Shown: positions 42,787-52,622 of the stretch, piece by piece | How positions within the stretch are numbered: position 1 is the first letter of the stretch | How the letters are laid out: the number at the start of each line of letters is the position of its first letter | Assembly: GCA_030149815.1 (NCBI GenBank) | Contig: JASLHI010000063.1 | Coordinates: 1-55,172, forward strand | Direction: 5' to 3' | Source: Aquirhabdus sp. | GTDB lineage: Bacteria > Pseudomonadota > Gammaproteobacteria > Pseudomonadales > Moraxellaceae | Length of the DNA stretch: 55,172 bases | Position numbers and translations under genes: made by a program | Notes under the pieces: model-generated | What the model was told of the DNA's origin: nothing | The model's input: only the letters and a program-made list of their open reading frames with translations | Database searches by the model: none

Positions 42787-44259
42787 GTGAATAATGCACC
42801 CATAGACAATAAGCGCCCGCTCAAAGATTGGCTCAAACGTCCTATTGTCAACCGCCCTATTGTATTGTGGCGACGAATCGTGCGTGCAACAAAAATGCTG
42901 AAACCCAACTCGACCGCAGTGCGTACAACATTGCTTGTTTCGACGGTGGGGTTATTCAGCCTATTTATGTCGCTGGCATTCTTCTGGAGGACACTGTACC
43001 TTCCCGAGATCCGCCAACATGCTCATTATCTTGCAATTAATCTCGAACTCATTCGTGAAGCAGAACAACAAGTCTTAATTGATCCATTCGCACTGGATAT
43101 TCACGAATGGATTCTCGAACGTGTTGGTGTTGAATTTGTCAGAGATCAATCTAAATTCCCAAGTCAACAAAGCAACCCAATCGCCAACTTTTTTACCAGC
43201 GAACTCAGTAAAGAGTTATCCATCGAGCTAAAAGAACCTGTCGTTGTATTCTTTGGTTTTAAACCGACACCACAACTTTGGATTCATTTTCCATCACTAG
43301 GTAATGTATGGATCCGTGAACCACTGCGATTTTATGCAGAGTACGATGCCGCGCTCATTATTGCTTGGTTGCTTGGCATTCCACTTTTGACTTCACTAGC
43401 CATCCTGATCCTAGTCCGACAACTCAATCGCCCTTTAGCATTACTACAGACATCAGCTAGACGTTATACCCTCTTGGGTGAAGCACCTAAACTCAGAGTA
43501 GATTCTGGACCAGTAGAAATTCGTCAGGTGAATGCTGCTTTTAATCAAATGATTAGCTCTCTGGAACAAGCAGCGCATGACCGCACGATCATGTTGGCAG
43601 GGATCTCTCATGATCTACGCACGCCATTGACTCGAATGCGTCTTGCCGCAGAATTAATGCCCGATGAAGAGCTTCGCGAAGGCATGGTCTATGATATCGA
43701 TGACATGGATAGCATTCTGGCGCAGTTTATTTCTTACATGCGCGACGGCTCTGACGAGATCGCTCAACCCACTGATCTTAATCAAATACTTCAAGAACTT
43801 GTTGTGCAATACAAACAGGCAAAAATCTTATATCAACCTCAGTTTTTACCACTCATGCCGATTAGACCGTTATCGATCAAACGGATGGTGAGTAATATTA
43901 TCAATAACGCGCTGCGCTACGGTCGTGAGCCCATCTTCATTTCAGCAACCCTACTGCCACATCAACTGACATTAACCGTTCGTGACTGTGGTGATGGTAT
44001 TCAAATGGCTGATTTAAATAGCTTAACGGAACCTTTTGTTCGCGGAGATAGTGCACGAACAACGCAAGGCAGCGGCTTAGGTCTCGCAATTGTTAAACGA
44101 ATTGCAGGATTACACGGTGGCACAGTCAATGTACGTAATCACGACCAAGGCGGTTTAGAAGTATCAATTGTCTTGCCGATGACACCATCTAAAATGGTTC
44201 AATATAACCCGAAGAACAAAACGAAGACTCCTCGAAATACTCAATTAGAATCTCATTAA
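42787..44259 (+). CDS. envZ: EnvZ-type sensor histidine kinase
   Basis: A 490-residue kinase. Transmembrane helices at about 47-69 and 189-210 flank a periplasmic domain of about 120 residues. HAMP follows, then the dimerisation helix with His275 in AGISHDLRTPLTRMRL. The ATPase has N box NIINNALRYG, DCGDGI and GSGLGLAIVKRI. The start GTG 42787 is the first in frame and has only a weak Shine-Dalgarno. An ATG 36 codons later is possible but would lose a basic cytoplasmic lead. The C-terminal tail is Lys/Thr/Asn-rich. Encoded just downstream of ompR and upstream of the glycosyltransferase locus. Confidence 0.92.
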   Translation: MNNAPIDNKRPLKDWLKRPIVNRPIVLWRRIVRATKMLKPNSTAVRTTLLVSTVGLFSLFMSLAFFWRTLYLPEIRQHAHYLAINLELIREAEQQVLIDPFALDIHEWILERVGVEFVRDQSKFPSQQSNPIANFFTSELSKELSIELKEPVVVFFGFKPTPQLWIHFPSLGNVWIREPLRFYAEYDAALIIAWLLGIPLLTSLAILILVRQLNRPLALLQTSARRYTLLGEAPKLRVDSGPVEIRQVNAAFNQMISSLEQAAHDRTIMLAGISHDLRTPLTRMRLAAELMPDEELREGMVYDIDDMDSILAQFISYMRDGSDEIAQPTDLNQILQELVVQYKQAKILYQPQFLPLMPIRPLSIKRMVSNIINNALRYGREPIFISATLLPHQLTLTVRDCGDGIQMADLNSLTEPFVRGDSARTTQGSGLGLAIVKRIAGLHGGTVNVRNHDQGGLEVSIVLPMTPSKMVQYNPKNKTKTPRNTQLESH

Positions 44260-44380
44260 AAATGCAGACTTTACTGGCATTCGCCGTTATGATATTCGAC
44301 GAGTATGGACATAATTTCTTAATCATCGCGCGTTAATTTCACACCAACAATTTGAGCACCGCTCGGAGTATCGTCAATCC

Positions 44381-45907
44381 ATGACAACCATCAAGTTCAA
44401 TGTCACAGCATGCACAGGAATGCATGCCTTTCACGAATGTATGATGTTCTGTTATTACGGATTAAAATCTTTAGGTTATGAAACAACACTGCTCACGACA
44501 CTAGATCCTGAAGCAATTAATATTCTCTTCGGAGCGCATGAGAGTGACTGGAGTACTTTGTCGGCACAAGCTCCTCATATCATCATTTACAACTGGGAAC
44601 AGGTTTCACCTGAGGTGCAATGGTTTAATCCTTCATATTTCCGCCTTTTACTCAACACCCAAGTCTGGGACTATAACACTAGAAATATTAAATATTTGCA
44701 AGAAGCAGGCATTCAAAATATTGAACATGTTCCATTAGGCTACTGTTCTGAAATGAGCGAAATTCCACTTCCCACGCATCTCATCGAGAACACTACGCAA
44801 CCAACACAATCCCAACCAGAAGTGGTTGAGCAAGAGATTGATGTACTGTTCTATGGCAGTATTAGTCCGCGCAGAAAACAAACATTAGACGCCATTCGCG
44901 CACGCGGACTCAACGTGGTCAGCACAGAAAATATGCAGGTCATTGGTAAAAAACGTGCTGAACTGATTGCCCGCGCTAAAGTTGTGCTGAACATTCATTA
45001 TTATGAAACTGTAGGAATTTTTGAAATTGTCCGCGTTTCTTATTTATTAGCAAATCATAAAGCGGTGGTATCAGAGCTTTCGCCTCAGAGTGATATTGAA
45101 CCAGATATTAAAGAGGCAATAATTTCTGGTTCACTGGATGAGCTACCTGAACTTTGCTGGCAACTCGTGCATGATGATGTTCGACGAACAGCCTTAGAAC
45201 GCAAGGGGTTTGAAATCTTTTCGAAACGAAATGCTGCTGCAATATTAAAGCCCGTTGTCGACAAATATATTGCCAGCCTTAACGCCGAACCAGCTACTTT
45301 GACATTTCCACCGATGCCAAAACTATTGCAAATTGGTGCTGGTTCACTATGGCGCTTTGATGCATTAAATCTTGATGCAAGAATGGATTTCTCGCCTGAT
45401 ATTATTTTTGATATCAATCAACCGATTCCATTTGAGCAACCCATCGACTCTTGGCGCTTTGGTCAAATCAAATTATCAAAAGGTTGTTTTAATAAAATTC
45501 TTGCGACCAATGTATTTCAATGTACTAATGACCTACTGCAGACACTGACGAACTGCCTAGACTTATTAGAAGAAGGCGGTATGTTGGAGCTAGAAGTACC
45601 CTATGACTTATCTTATGGTGCATGGTCAATGGCTCACACCAAAAGAACATTTAACGAGCGAACTTGGGAGAGATTACTCGACAATTGGTGGCAATATGGT
45701 TGGGAAACACATCGTTTCGAGTGTATCAATCAAAGCTTTCTGATTGTAAATAGTTATGGTTTTGAAGTTCTTGACGCAAATCATAATGACTGGGAAAAAG
45801 CACTTAAAACTCCACGCGCAATTGACGCGATTCGAGTGTTTTTACGGAAACGTAAACTCACTGAAGATGAGTCGCGTCGACTACCTAAAGCAAGATTCCT
45901 CAGATGA
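44381..45907 (+). CDS. Glycosyltransferase (GT-B-like) fused to a methyltransferase-like domain, copy 1
   Basis: A 508-residue two-domain protein. Residues about 1-300 look like a GT-B glycosyltransferase of the CgeB-like kind. IDVLFYGSISPRRKQTLDAI (153-172) begins the second Rossmann half, and KVVLNIHYYETVGIFEIVRVSYLLANHKAVVSE (200-232, in part) the nucleotide-sugar side. Residues about 313-495 match the free-standing methyltransferase at 47622-48233, sharing TNCLDLL..GG, VPYDLS.GAW and TPRA.D motifs. The SAM motif I is altered (LLQIGAGSLWRF) and the acidic motif EH is gone (ATNVFQC). The fused domain may be impaired or structural. Weak ribosome binding site before ATG 44381. Likely cytoplasmic. 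Confidence 0.75.
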   Translation: MTTIKFNVTACTGMHAFHECMMFCYYGLKSLGYETTLLTTLDPEAINILFGAHESDWSTLSAQAPHIIIYNWEQVSPEVQWFNPSYFRLLLNTQVWDYNTRNIKYLQEAGIQNIEHVPLGYCSEMSEIPLPTHLIENTTQPTQSQPEVVEQEIDVLFYGSISPRRKQTLDAIRARGLNVVSTENMQVIGKKRAELIARAKVVLNIHYYETVGIFEIVRVSYLLANHKAVVSELSPQSDIEPDIKEAIISGSLDELPELCWQLVHDDVRRTALERKGFEIFSKRNAAAILKPVVDKYIASLNAEPATLTFPPMPKLLQIGAGSLWRFDALNLDARMDFSPDIIFDINQPIPFEQPIDSWRFGQIKLSKGCFNKILATNVFQCTNDLLQTLTNCLDLLEEGGMLELEVPYDLSYGAWSMAHTKRTFNERTWERLLDNWWQYGWETHRFECINQSFLIVNSYGFEVLDANHNDWEKALKTPRAIDAIRVFLRKRKLTEDESRRLPKARFLR

Positions 45908-46045
45908 GAAGTTTGGTAATTTTTATGGAGCATAAAAAATACAAAAGGACTCACCTGTTGTTTAAATACCAACAGAATATTGATTTACATAATTTTTGCT
46001 TAAAAATATGATCTTAAAAATTACGTCATTATAGGTAGACAAAGT

Positions 46046-47599
46046 ATGTCACTTGATTATCCAAATCATCATACCCCCCGATTTCATGTGACTTGTGTCG
46101 GTTTTAATACCTTACCTTATGAAGAGTACATGAGTGTATATGTCGCTGAACTGGAAGCTTTAGGCGGAATCGTTACAAAAGAAAATAATTGTCTACGTGG
46201 TGATGCAATTAATTTTGTATTCGCCTCATATTACTTATTAGATGTATTTAAACATCATCATGCAAATCTAGACTGGTATTCGCCGTTTCTAAAACAGCTG
46301 ATGAAAACCCCACGGAATATTATCTTCTGTAATCTTGAACAAGTCACACCAGGCTCTGCAATTTTTGGAAGTGGCCATTTAGATTTATTGAGACAATCTT
46401 TCATCTTTGATTATTCAAATTATAATGTGAACGGATTTAAGAAGTTTGGCTTTGACAATGTCAAACTTGTTCATCCTTTATATTCGCCATCCCTAGATAG
46501 AAAAACTCATCAAGAAGAAACGACTGATATCTTATTTACTGGCGCAATAACGCCACATCGAAAAACGATTATTGATCAAATTGAAGAAGTCACTGGCAAG
46601 AAAGTCAGTACTTTCCACTATAGTTTATGGGGTGAACAACTCCAAAACGAAATTCTAAAAAGTAAAATTATTCTCAACATCAAAGGACAGCCAAATAATC
46701 GAAGTTTCGAAGCACTGCGCTGTCTTTTTCCACTCTCTAACAATAAAACGATTATTTCTCAAATTACGGATGAAACAGAAATTCATCCCGCGTTTAAAAA
46801 TAGCATTATCACGGGTACAGCCGATGAACTGCCGATGCTATGTAAACAGGTATTAGATAATGAAGGTGATTTCAAAAAAATTACTGAACAACATTTTGAA
46901 GAATTTAAGAAAATCTCATTTAGTCAGGCGTTACAAGACGGATTAGATGCATTCTATACCTATCGTAATGAGCGAGTCGCACCTCCGTGGCATGTCCAAC
47001 CACCTACAAAAATTGTTTTCGGAGAGCAATTTGATGGGCTGTGGAATTATGAAAGCTTACATATCGATGGAGTGGTTCGTAATGGAGTTGATTTAATCTG
47101 GAATCCTAATGATGCGTTTCCTTTGAATCAGAGTCTCAAAACCATTCGCTTTGGTCATCTCACAATCCAACCAGAAACCATTCATAGCATAGAAGTGAAT
47201 TTGTTTTTAGCACGCTGCAAAGATCTTACGCAATGTATGAAAGTATTCTTAGATCTTCTTGTCCCAGGCGGTGAAATTAGCTTCTTCTTACCTTGTGATA
47301 ATGAAGCTTGGAATCTGCCCTATGCCGTACGATCCTTCAATCACCAATCTTTCGCTCCTTTTTTAGGCTTGGAAGTCAAAAAAATGGGGTGGAAACAATA
47401 TACTTTTGAACAAGCACAAATCAGCTATGTCCCAACTTCATATGGTACAAAACGATTAGATGAACTTCAGAATGATATTCCAAAATGGATTGAGAATCCT
47501 GGTACTGTAAAATATCTCTCCATTAAACTCATTAAAAAAGCTCTATCCTCAGATTATCATCCATATGATCTCGACTTTATGGCTCAATACGTAGATTAA
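46046..47599 (+). CDS. Glycosyltransferase-methyltransferase-like fusion, copy 2
   Basis: A 517-residue homologue of the preceding protein, divergent from it. TDILFTGAITPHRKTIIDQI (about 155-174) and IILNIKGQPNNRSFEALRCLFPLSNNKTIIS (about 212-243, in part) mark the glycosyltransferase half. The C-terminal half (about 325-515) aligns with the same methyltransferase family only in outline (SIEVNLFLARCKDLTQCMKVFLDLLVPGGEI, part). It has no Gly-rich SAM loop (VFGEQFDGLWNYESLHID) and no catalytic acidic pair, so it is likely non-catalytic. The gene is more AT-rich than its neighbours. The gap to copy 1 is 138 nt, and to the methyltransferase gene 22 nt. Confidence 0.72.
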   Translation: MSLDYPNHHTPRFHVTCVGFNTLPYEEYMSVYVAELEALGGIVTKENNCLRGDAINFVFASYYLLDVFKHHHANLDWYSPFLKQLMKTPRNIIFCNLEQVTPGSAIFGSGHLDLLRQSFIFDYSNYNVNGFKKFGFDNVKLVHPLYSPSLDRKTHQEETTDILFTGAITPHRKTIIDQIEEVTGKKVSTFHYSLWGEQLQNEILKSKIILNIKGQPNNRSFEALRCLFPLSNNKTIISQITDETEIHPAFKNSIITGTADELPMLCKQVLDNEGDFKKITEQHFEEFKKISFSQALQDGLDAFYTYRNERVAPPWHVQPPTKIVFGEQFDGLWNYESLHIDGVVRNGVDLIWNPNDAFPLNQSLKTIRFGHLTIQPETIHSIEVNLFLARCKDLTQCMKVFLDLLVPGGEISFFLPCDNEAWNLPYAVRSFNHQSFAPFLGLEVKKMGWKQYTFEQAQISYVPTSYGTKRLDELQNDIPKWIENPGTVKYLSIKLIKKALSSDYHPYDLDFMAQYVD

Positions 47600-47621
47600 T
47601 AATTATAAGACGGAGAACAAC

Positions 47622-48233
47622 ATGACTGACGTAATATCAGAACAGCCTATTCCAAAGAAGTTAAATCTAGGATCAGGACGTTTGTTCAAGGAAGATCATT
47701 TTAATGTCGATATTTTGCCACATAGAGGGCCTGATTTAACTCTGGATATATCTAAGCCCTTTCCTTTTGGCAAACAGATACATAGCAAACGTTTTGGTGA
47801 AATTACCCTGAATCAAGGCGATTTTGACTATATTCTTGCAGATAATGTCTTGGAACATGTATCAGACTTGGTCACAGCAATGACAAATTGCTTAGATTTA
47901 CTCTCGATTGGCGGCGAATTGGTTATCCAAGTCCCATATGACCTATCCTGTGGTGCTTGGCTTGATCCAACACATGTTCGTGCATTTAATGAACGAAGCT
48001 GGGATGTATACACCCATTCATGCTGGTATTTAGGTTGGATAGATCACCGATTTGACCTAGCAAAAGAAACTTGGCTTTTAAGCCCTCTTGGGTTTGAAAT
48101 GTACGACCAGAATGTTGCTCTGGAAGTGATTGCCAGAACACCTCGCGCAGTAGATCAACTGCTTGTCAGCTTAATTAAGCGTGAAACCACTGCCGAAGAG
48201 CGTGAGCATAATCTTTCGTTCATTCGAGACTAA
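47622..48233 (+). CDS. SAM-dependent methyltransferase, free-standing
   Basis: A 203-residue class I methyltransferase. Motif I is KLNLGSGRLFKEDHFNVD, the post-motif DILPHRGPDLTLDIS supplies the acidic loop, and FDYILADNVLEHVSD is motif II with the EH pair. VPYDLSCGAWLDPTHVRAFNE and TPRAVDQLLVSLIKR are family-specific. It is 22 nt after the fusion gene, with GGAG 7 nt before the ATG. The methyl acceptor is unknown; the setting suggests a sugar or nucleotide-sugar. It converges with the next gene so that stop codons overlap by 4 nt (CTAA). Confidence 0.88.
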   Translation: MTDVISEQPIPKKLNLGSGRLFKEDHFNVDILPHRGPDLTLDISKPFPFGKQIHSKRFGEITLNQGDFDYILADNVLEHVSDLVTAMTNCLDLLSIGGELVIQVPYDLSCGAWLDPTHVRAFNERSWDVYTHSCWYLGWIDHRFDLAKETWLLSPLGFEMYDQNVALEVIARTPRAVDQLLVSLIKRETTAEEREHNLSFIRD

Positions 48234-48964
48234 GGTGAACGACTAAGCACCGCTCTAGAATAGAACTGTAGCGTGCATAACTCCGCCAGATCCGTCTCAT
48301 TCACATTCTTAATACTTAGATTTTTAAAATCGACGGTGCTTGGCAACTGATCTTTATACTGGTGATAAACATCCCATAATCGGTTATCAATGCCATAAGT
48401 CAGATGATTGATCTCATATCCACATTGGCTCATCATGTCGGCAATTTCTAACCACGTAAAGAAACGAATATGCGTAATGTCCAATAATCCCGATTCCTCA
48501 TAAGTGAACCGACCTGTAGCAATATCATTCATCAACTCTAAGTTACGAACATTCGGAATGCTTGTCACAATTTCTGCGTCTGATGATAAATACGGTTTCA
48601 GCTCCGCAAGCGCTTTCCAAGGGTTATACATATGCTCGATCACATCTGCCATGATCACGCCATCAATTTGCTGAGGCTTAACTCCTTCTTGAAATAGATC
48701 AAAATCACTCGACAATCCAACCAATACTCGATCAAGCTGCTGTGCAGCAACCTCGGCAGCACTCTTATTCGGCTCTATTCCCCAATAGATCACCTCTGGA
48801 AACTTACTTTTGCAATAAGCTCCTGTTGCTCCTCGTGAACAACCGATCTCGAGTACAAACTTCCGAGGTGTCGTAAACGTATCGACTAAATTTGTTCTTG
48901 GATTTTCTAAGTAAACATCACTGCGATTACCACTGACTTCCAAATGCGTTTGCCATACATGCAT
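48230..48964 (-). CDS. Class I SAM-dependent methyltransferase
   Basis: A 244-residue methyltransferase of the Methyltransf_23/12 type. Motif I is FVLEIGCSRGATGAYC, the second acidic element is WGIEPNKSA, and IDGVIMADVIEHMYNPWKALAELK carries the EH motif. The C-terminal part contains LLDITHIRFFTWLEIADMMSQCGY, common in sugar or small-molecule O-methyltransferases. ATG 48964 is favoured over 48970 because AGGAG lies 8 nt upstream rather than 2. It is the last gene of the minus-strand run after three DUF2827 genes; the gap is 43 nt. Not closely similar to the methyltransferase at 47622. Confidence 0.87.
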   Translation of the reverse strand: MHVWQTHLEVSGNRSDVYLENPRTNLVDTFTTPRKFVLEIGCSRGATGAYCKSKFPEVIYWGIEPNKSAAEVAAQQLDRVLVGLSSDFDLFQEGVKPQQIDGVIMADVIEHMYNPWKALAELKPYLSSDAEIVTSIPNVRNLELMNDIATGRFTYEESGLLDITHIRFFTWLEIADMMSQCGYEINHLTYGIDNRLWDVYHQYKDQLPSTVDFKNLSIKNVNETDLAELCTLQFYSRAVLSRSP

Positions 48965-49007
48965 ATCCATCGCTCCTTCTTGTTATATTTAGTCTAAATT
49001 CTACTTG

Positions 49008-50135
49008 CTAAACCCGCAGGCACACTCGCAATAACGCATCACTGTACGCTTTAATATTATCAGGATTCTCAATATTTACACCGGCTACACATTGTTCTGA
49101 TGCCGCACGATAAGCCTCTAGGTTTTGATCATGATGTGCCAACACATCGAGCAACACATCCGCCCCCGCTAATGCATCAAACGATGGATAATAATATCCG
49201 CCTTTAAGCATTTCAGAATTATGAATCAGCGGATAATTACCATATAAAACATCAAAATATAAATTATTCAGCTGATTTTCCCATTGATGGGCAACCACAA
49301 TATCCGTATGCAATGCGAGAAAGTGCGCAATCGGGAACCGATTTTCAATCGTCGCAATTCCTTTCTGACCAATATCCGTACTGCACATAAAATTCTGAAA
49401 CGTAATATCTGTTTTAATATGCTCAGTATTTGTCACAAAGACAGACTTGATCCGCGTTGGATCTCGACGATATGCAGCCTCACAAACCAGCACTGGATAA
49501 TGGTAACTTTTCACCACATTTAAGTTAGGCTCAAAAATCGTAATGCGCTTTTGACCTTCGCTGGGCTGATAACCAAACTGTCCACCCTGCGGGACATTAC
49601 TGATGGTTTTATCCACAAACATCGGTGACCAGATATAAGGAAGCACATCCACTGGACAACGATGCATCACTTCCCAATAGGATCGACAGGTTGGTGCATG
49701 ATGCGGTAATGTCCAGACTGCATCAATCACCGCACCATCAAAAACACGCATCGGATCGCGCTTAAATAAAGCCGCCTCCATATCCATCACGAAGCTATTA
49801 CCAATCTGGTAATTAACTACGCGACCACCTTTAGCACGGAAATTCGCAGCCGTGTGCCAGTCTAACTGCGCACCACCTTCAATCAGAATATCAAGTTGGT
49901 CTTCAACCTCATGAAGACGCGCCAGACGAATCGGTAAATCATCCAGCATCAGTGCGTTCGACATCACGTCACTATCGCCACCATTCACCAAGATCACTTC
50001 TTTAACAAATGGAATTTTATTCAGTAACAAATACAGAAAGATGAAGTTTTGAATCGCGCCATTTGACCAAATACTGGTATTGGCAGAACCGACAAAAACG
50101 GTTAGCCCAATGGTCAGTCCTTTTTCTAAATCCAA
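49008..50135 (-). CDS. DUF2827 family protein, probable GT-B glycosyltransferase, paralogue 1
   Basis: A 375-residue soluble protein. Blocks shared with the next two genes are PHH.PTCRSYWEVMHRCPV, PYIWSP, IFEPNLNVVKS.HYP.LVCEAAYRRD and HQWENQLNNLYFDVLYGNYPLIHNSEMLKGGYYY. The last block resembles the nucleotide-sugar half of GT-B enzymes, so I read DUF2827 as a glycosyltransferase family. The start is TTG 50135, with GGAG 8 nt upstream; no ATG precedes the conserved GLTIGLTVFV. It is the third of three tandem paralogues downstream of the adhesin, with a 66-nt gap to the second. Confidence 0.8.
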   Translation of the reverse strand: MDLEKGLTIGLTVFVGSANTSIWSNGAIQNFIFLYLLLNKIPFVKEVILVNGGDSDVMSNALMLDDLPIRLARLHEVEDQLDILIEGGAQLDWHTAANFRAKGGRVVNYQIGNSFVMDMEAALFKRDPMRVFDGAVIDAVWTLPHHAPTCRSYWEVMHRCPVDVLPYIWSPMFVDKTISNVPQGGQFGYQPSEGQKRITIFEPNLNVVKSYHYPVLVCEAAYRRDPTRIKSVFVTNTEHIKTDITFQNFMCSTDIGQKGIATIENRFPIAHFLALHTDIVVAHQWENQLNNLYFDVLYGNYPLIHNSEMLKGGYYYPSFDALAGADVLLDVLAHHDQNLEAYRAASEQCVAGVNIENPDNIKAYSDALLRVCLRV

Positions 50136-50201
50136 AACTTACGCTCCACAACGATTTTTCATTTTTAATGCTCAGGCAAGGAATGCGCCAAGCCGCTTCG
50201 A

Positions 50202-51329
50202 TTAAGCATTCGCAAAAAGACCCAGTAATGCTTGTTCATATTGATGAATATTATCAGGATAATCGACTTGTACTGTCGCCAAGAACGCTTTGGCATCCTC
50301 CGCATACTGCTCTGCTCGACTATCATGATTGCGTAAAACATCTAATAAAACTTGCGCGCCCGCTTCTGCGTTAAATGGTTCGTAGTAATAACCACATTTC
50401 AGCATTTCTGAGTTATGGATTAATGGATAACCGCCGTAAAGTACGTCTAAATACAAGTTATTGAGTTGATTTTCCCATTGATGAGAAACCACAACTTGCG
50501 CATGCGCAGACATAAAATAAGGGGTCAAATAGCGATCTTCGACGGTTGCAATCCCATTCTTACCAATGTCCATAGTGCCAATAAAATGTTGGAAAGTACG
50601 ATGCTCTCTAATATGACTGGTATTGGTCACATAAATTGATTTAAACAAAGATGGATCATGTCGATAAGCCGCTTCACAGACCAACAGCGGATAATGGCAG
50701 GTTTTAACAACATTGACGTTCGGTTCAAAAATCGCAATATTTTTCTTTTCAGTCGAAGGTTTATAACCAAAGCTGAGATTCTCTGGCAGCTCTACAATCG
50801 CTTTATCTAAGAATAGCGGTGTCCAAATATAAGGTAAGACTTTGACAGGACAACGCTCCATGATCTCCCAATACGCCCGACAGGTATGTTCATGATGCGG
50901 CAGCGTCCAGATTTCATCAAAGCCTACTTGCTGAAATAAATAACCAGGCTGTTGTTTAAAGATCACCCGCTCCATATCGATCACAAAGTCATTACCCATA
51001 CGATAGGCAACAGCTTTACCTCCACGGCGATGCAGTTCAGCAATACTTTCACGATCGACTTGTGCACCCGCTTCAATCAGCACATCAAGACGATCTACTA
51101 CTTCATGAAACCGCGCAATTTTAATGTCTACGCCTTTGAGCATGAGCGCATCAGCGAGTACATCGCTATCTCCGCCATTGACTAGGATGACCTCACCCAC
51201 TGACGGAACACGTTGCATCAGTAGATATAGATAAATGACATTTTGAATCGCGCCAGTCGCCCAAATACTGGTATTGCTTGGGCTGACAAAAAAAGTAATT
51301 CCAACGACTAGTTTTTTCTGTAAATTCAC
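50202..51329 (-). CDS. DUF2827 family protein, probable GT-B glycosyltransferase, paralogue 2
   Basis: Also 375 residues and clearly paralogous to its neighbours. It shares the N-terminal VVGITFFVSPSNTSIWATGAIQN, the VILVNGGDSDV segment, CRAYWEIMERCPVKVLPYIWTPLF, and HQWENQLNNLYLDVLYGGYPLIHN. The start codon is GTG 51329, with GGAT about 8 nt upstream. Conservation at the N-terminus across the three copies supports each start. No signal peptide or membrane helix; it presumably acts in the cytoplasm on a sugar donor or on the adhesin before export. Confidence 0.8.
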   Translation of the reverse strand: MNLQKKLVVGITFFVSPSNTSIWATGAIQNVIYLYLLMQRVPSVGEVILVNGGDSDVLADALMLKGVDIKIARFHEVVDRLDVLIEAGAQVDRESIAELHRRGGKAVAYRMGNDFVIDMERVIFKQQPGYLFQQVGFDEIWTLPHHEHTCRAYWEIMERCPVKVLPYIWTPLFLDKAIVELPENLSFGYKPSTEKKNIAIFEPNVNVVKTCHYPLLVCEAAYRHDPSLFKSIYVTNTSHIREHRTFQHFIGTMDIGKNGIATVEDRYLTPYFMSAHAQVVVSHQWENQLNNLYLDVLYGGYPLIHNSEMLKCGYYYEPFNAEAGAQVLLDVLRNHDSRAEQYAEDAKAFLATVQVDYPDNIHQYEQALLGLFANA

Positions 51330-51386
51330 AATATTAATCCATCAAGTTTTTGAAATTAATTCACCCAGCACATTTGACCTAAAATA

Positions 51387-52517
51387 TTATCCCGCTGTTT
51401 TATCTGTAAATAAATCATGCAATGCTTGTTCATGACGTCGAATATTCTCTGGATGATCATACTGGACTGTTGCGAGATAAGCCGCGGCTTCAGCTTTATA
51501 CTCATCAATTCTGTTATCGTGATTACGTAGCGCATCCAGCAAGGCTTCCGCACCAGCTTTAGCATTGAATGGCTCATAATAATAACCGCATTTGAGCATC
51601 TCAGAATTGTGTACCAATGGATAACCACCAAACAATACATCAAGATAAAGATTATTAAGTTGATTTTCCCATTGATGAGAAACGACAACGTCCGTATGTT
51701 CGCTCAAAAAATAAGGCGTTTGGAATCGTTCTTCAATTGTTGCCACTTTATCTATTGCCATATCTGTCGTTCCAATAAAATGCTGGAACGTCTGGTTATT
51801 TTTCATATGCGAGGTATTGGTCACATAAACTGCTTTGAATAAGCTTTTATCGCGACGATATGCTGATTCACAAACAAGTATCGGGTAATGACAAGTTTTC
51901 ACGACATTTAAATTCGGTTCAAAAATTGCAATTCGCTTAGGCTCTGATGAGGGTTTATAAAAAAATGACGATGGATCTTTGAGACTATCAATGCCTTTTT
52001 GGAGAAACATCGGTGACCAAATATAAGGCATGATTTCAACAGAACAACGATGCATGACCTCAAAATACGAACGACAAGTACGCTCATGATGCGGCAATGT
52101 CCACACAGCATCATACTTAAACCCATTAAATACTGTTCCAGATGGTCGTTCAAAGAGACAACGTTCCATATCAATCACAAAATCATTACCAACCAAATAG
52201 TTGACAACTTTTCCACCATGATCTTGAACCATTTTCATGTCGTGGTTATACATTTGGGCATTGCCGTCAATCAGCACATCAAGACGATCTGCAACTTCAT
52301 GAATCTTATAAAACTGTAATGGCATATCACCGAGTAATAAGCCTTCTGGCAGGACTTCCCCATCTCCAGCATTAATAAATAAAACTTCCTCTACACTCGG
52401 AATTTTTTTCAGGAGTAAGAAAAGGAAAATGATGTTTTGTACTGCACCATTGGACCAAATGTCAGAAACACGTGTACTTACAAAAAATGAGATTCCGACT
52501 GTCAAACGCTTATGCAT
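51387..52517 (-). CDS. DUF2827 family protein, probable GT-B glycosyltransferase, paralogue 3
   Basis: A 376-residue paralogue with ATG 52517 and a GA-rich leader. It carries the shared blocks (CRSYFEVMHRCSVEIMPYIWSPMF, FEPNLNVVKTCHYPILVCESAYRRD, QWENQLNNLYLDVLFGGYPL in part). It is the copy nearest the adhesin gene and separated from it by a terminator and about 150 nt, so it likely begins its own transcript running through the other two copies and the methyltransferase. Sequence differences among the three copies are spread evenly, suggesting old duplication and possibly different donor or acceptor use. Confidence 0.8.
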   Translation of the reverse strand: MHKRLTVGISFFVSTRVSDIWSNGAVQNIIFLFLLLKKIPSVEEVLFINAGDGEVLPEGLLLGDMPLQFYKIHEVADRLDVLIDGNAQMYNHDMKMVQDHGGKVVNYLVGNDFVIDMERCLFERPSGTVFNGFKYDAVWTLPHHERTCRSYFEVMHRCSVEIMPYIWSPMFLQKGIDSLKDPSSFFYKPSSEPKRIAIFEPNLNVVKTCHYPILVCESAYRRDKSLFKAVYVTNTSHMKNNQTFQHFIGTTDMAIDKVATIEERFQTPYFLSEHTDVVVSHQWENQLNNLYLDVLFGGYPLVHNSEMLKCGYYYEPFNAKAGAEALLDALRNHDNRIDEYKAEAAAYLATVQYDHPENIRRHEQALHDLFTDKTAG

Positions 52518-52622
52518 CTCTTTTCATTCCTTCCTTTTATCTTCTACAAATCGAGCGAATTAAACCACTTTGAATATGCCACTTTTAGCATTGATAAACT
52601 AGAACTTTCTGTTTTTAAATAC

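Noticed and set aside
44381..52517. O-antigen or capsule biosynthesis cluster
   Set aside because: No flippase, polymerase, Wza/Wzc, or nucleotide-sugar synthesis genes are present, only transferases beside an adhesin.
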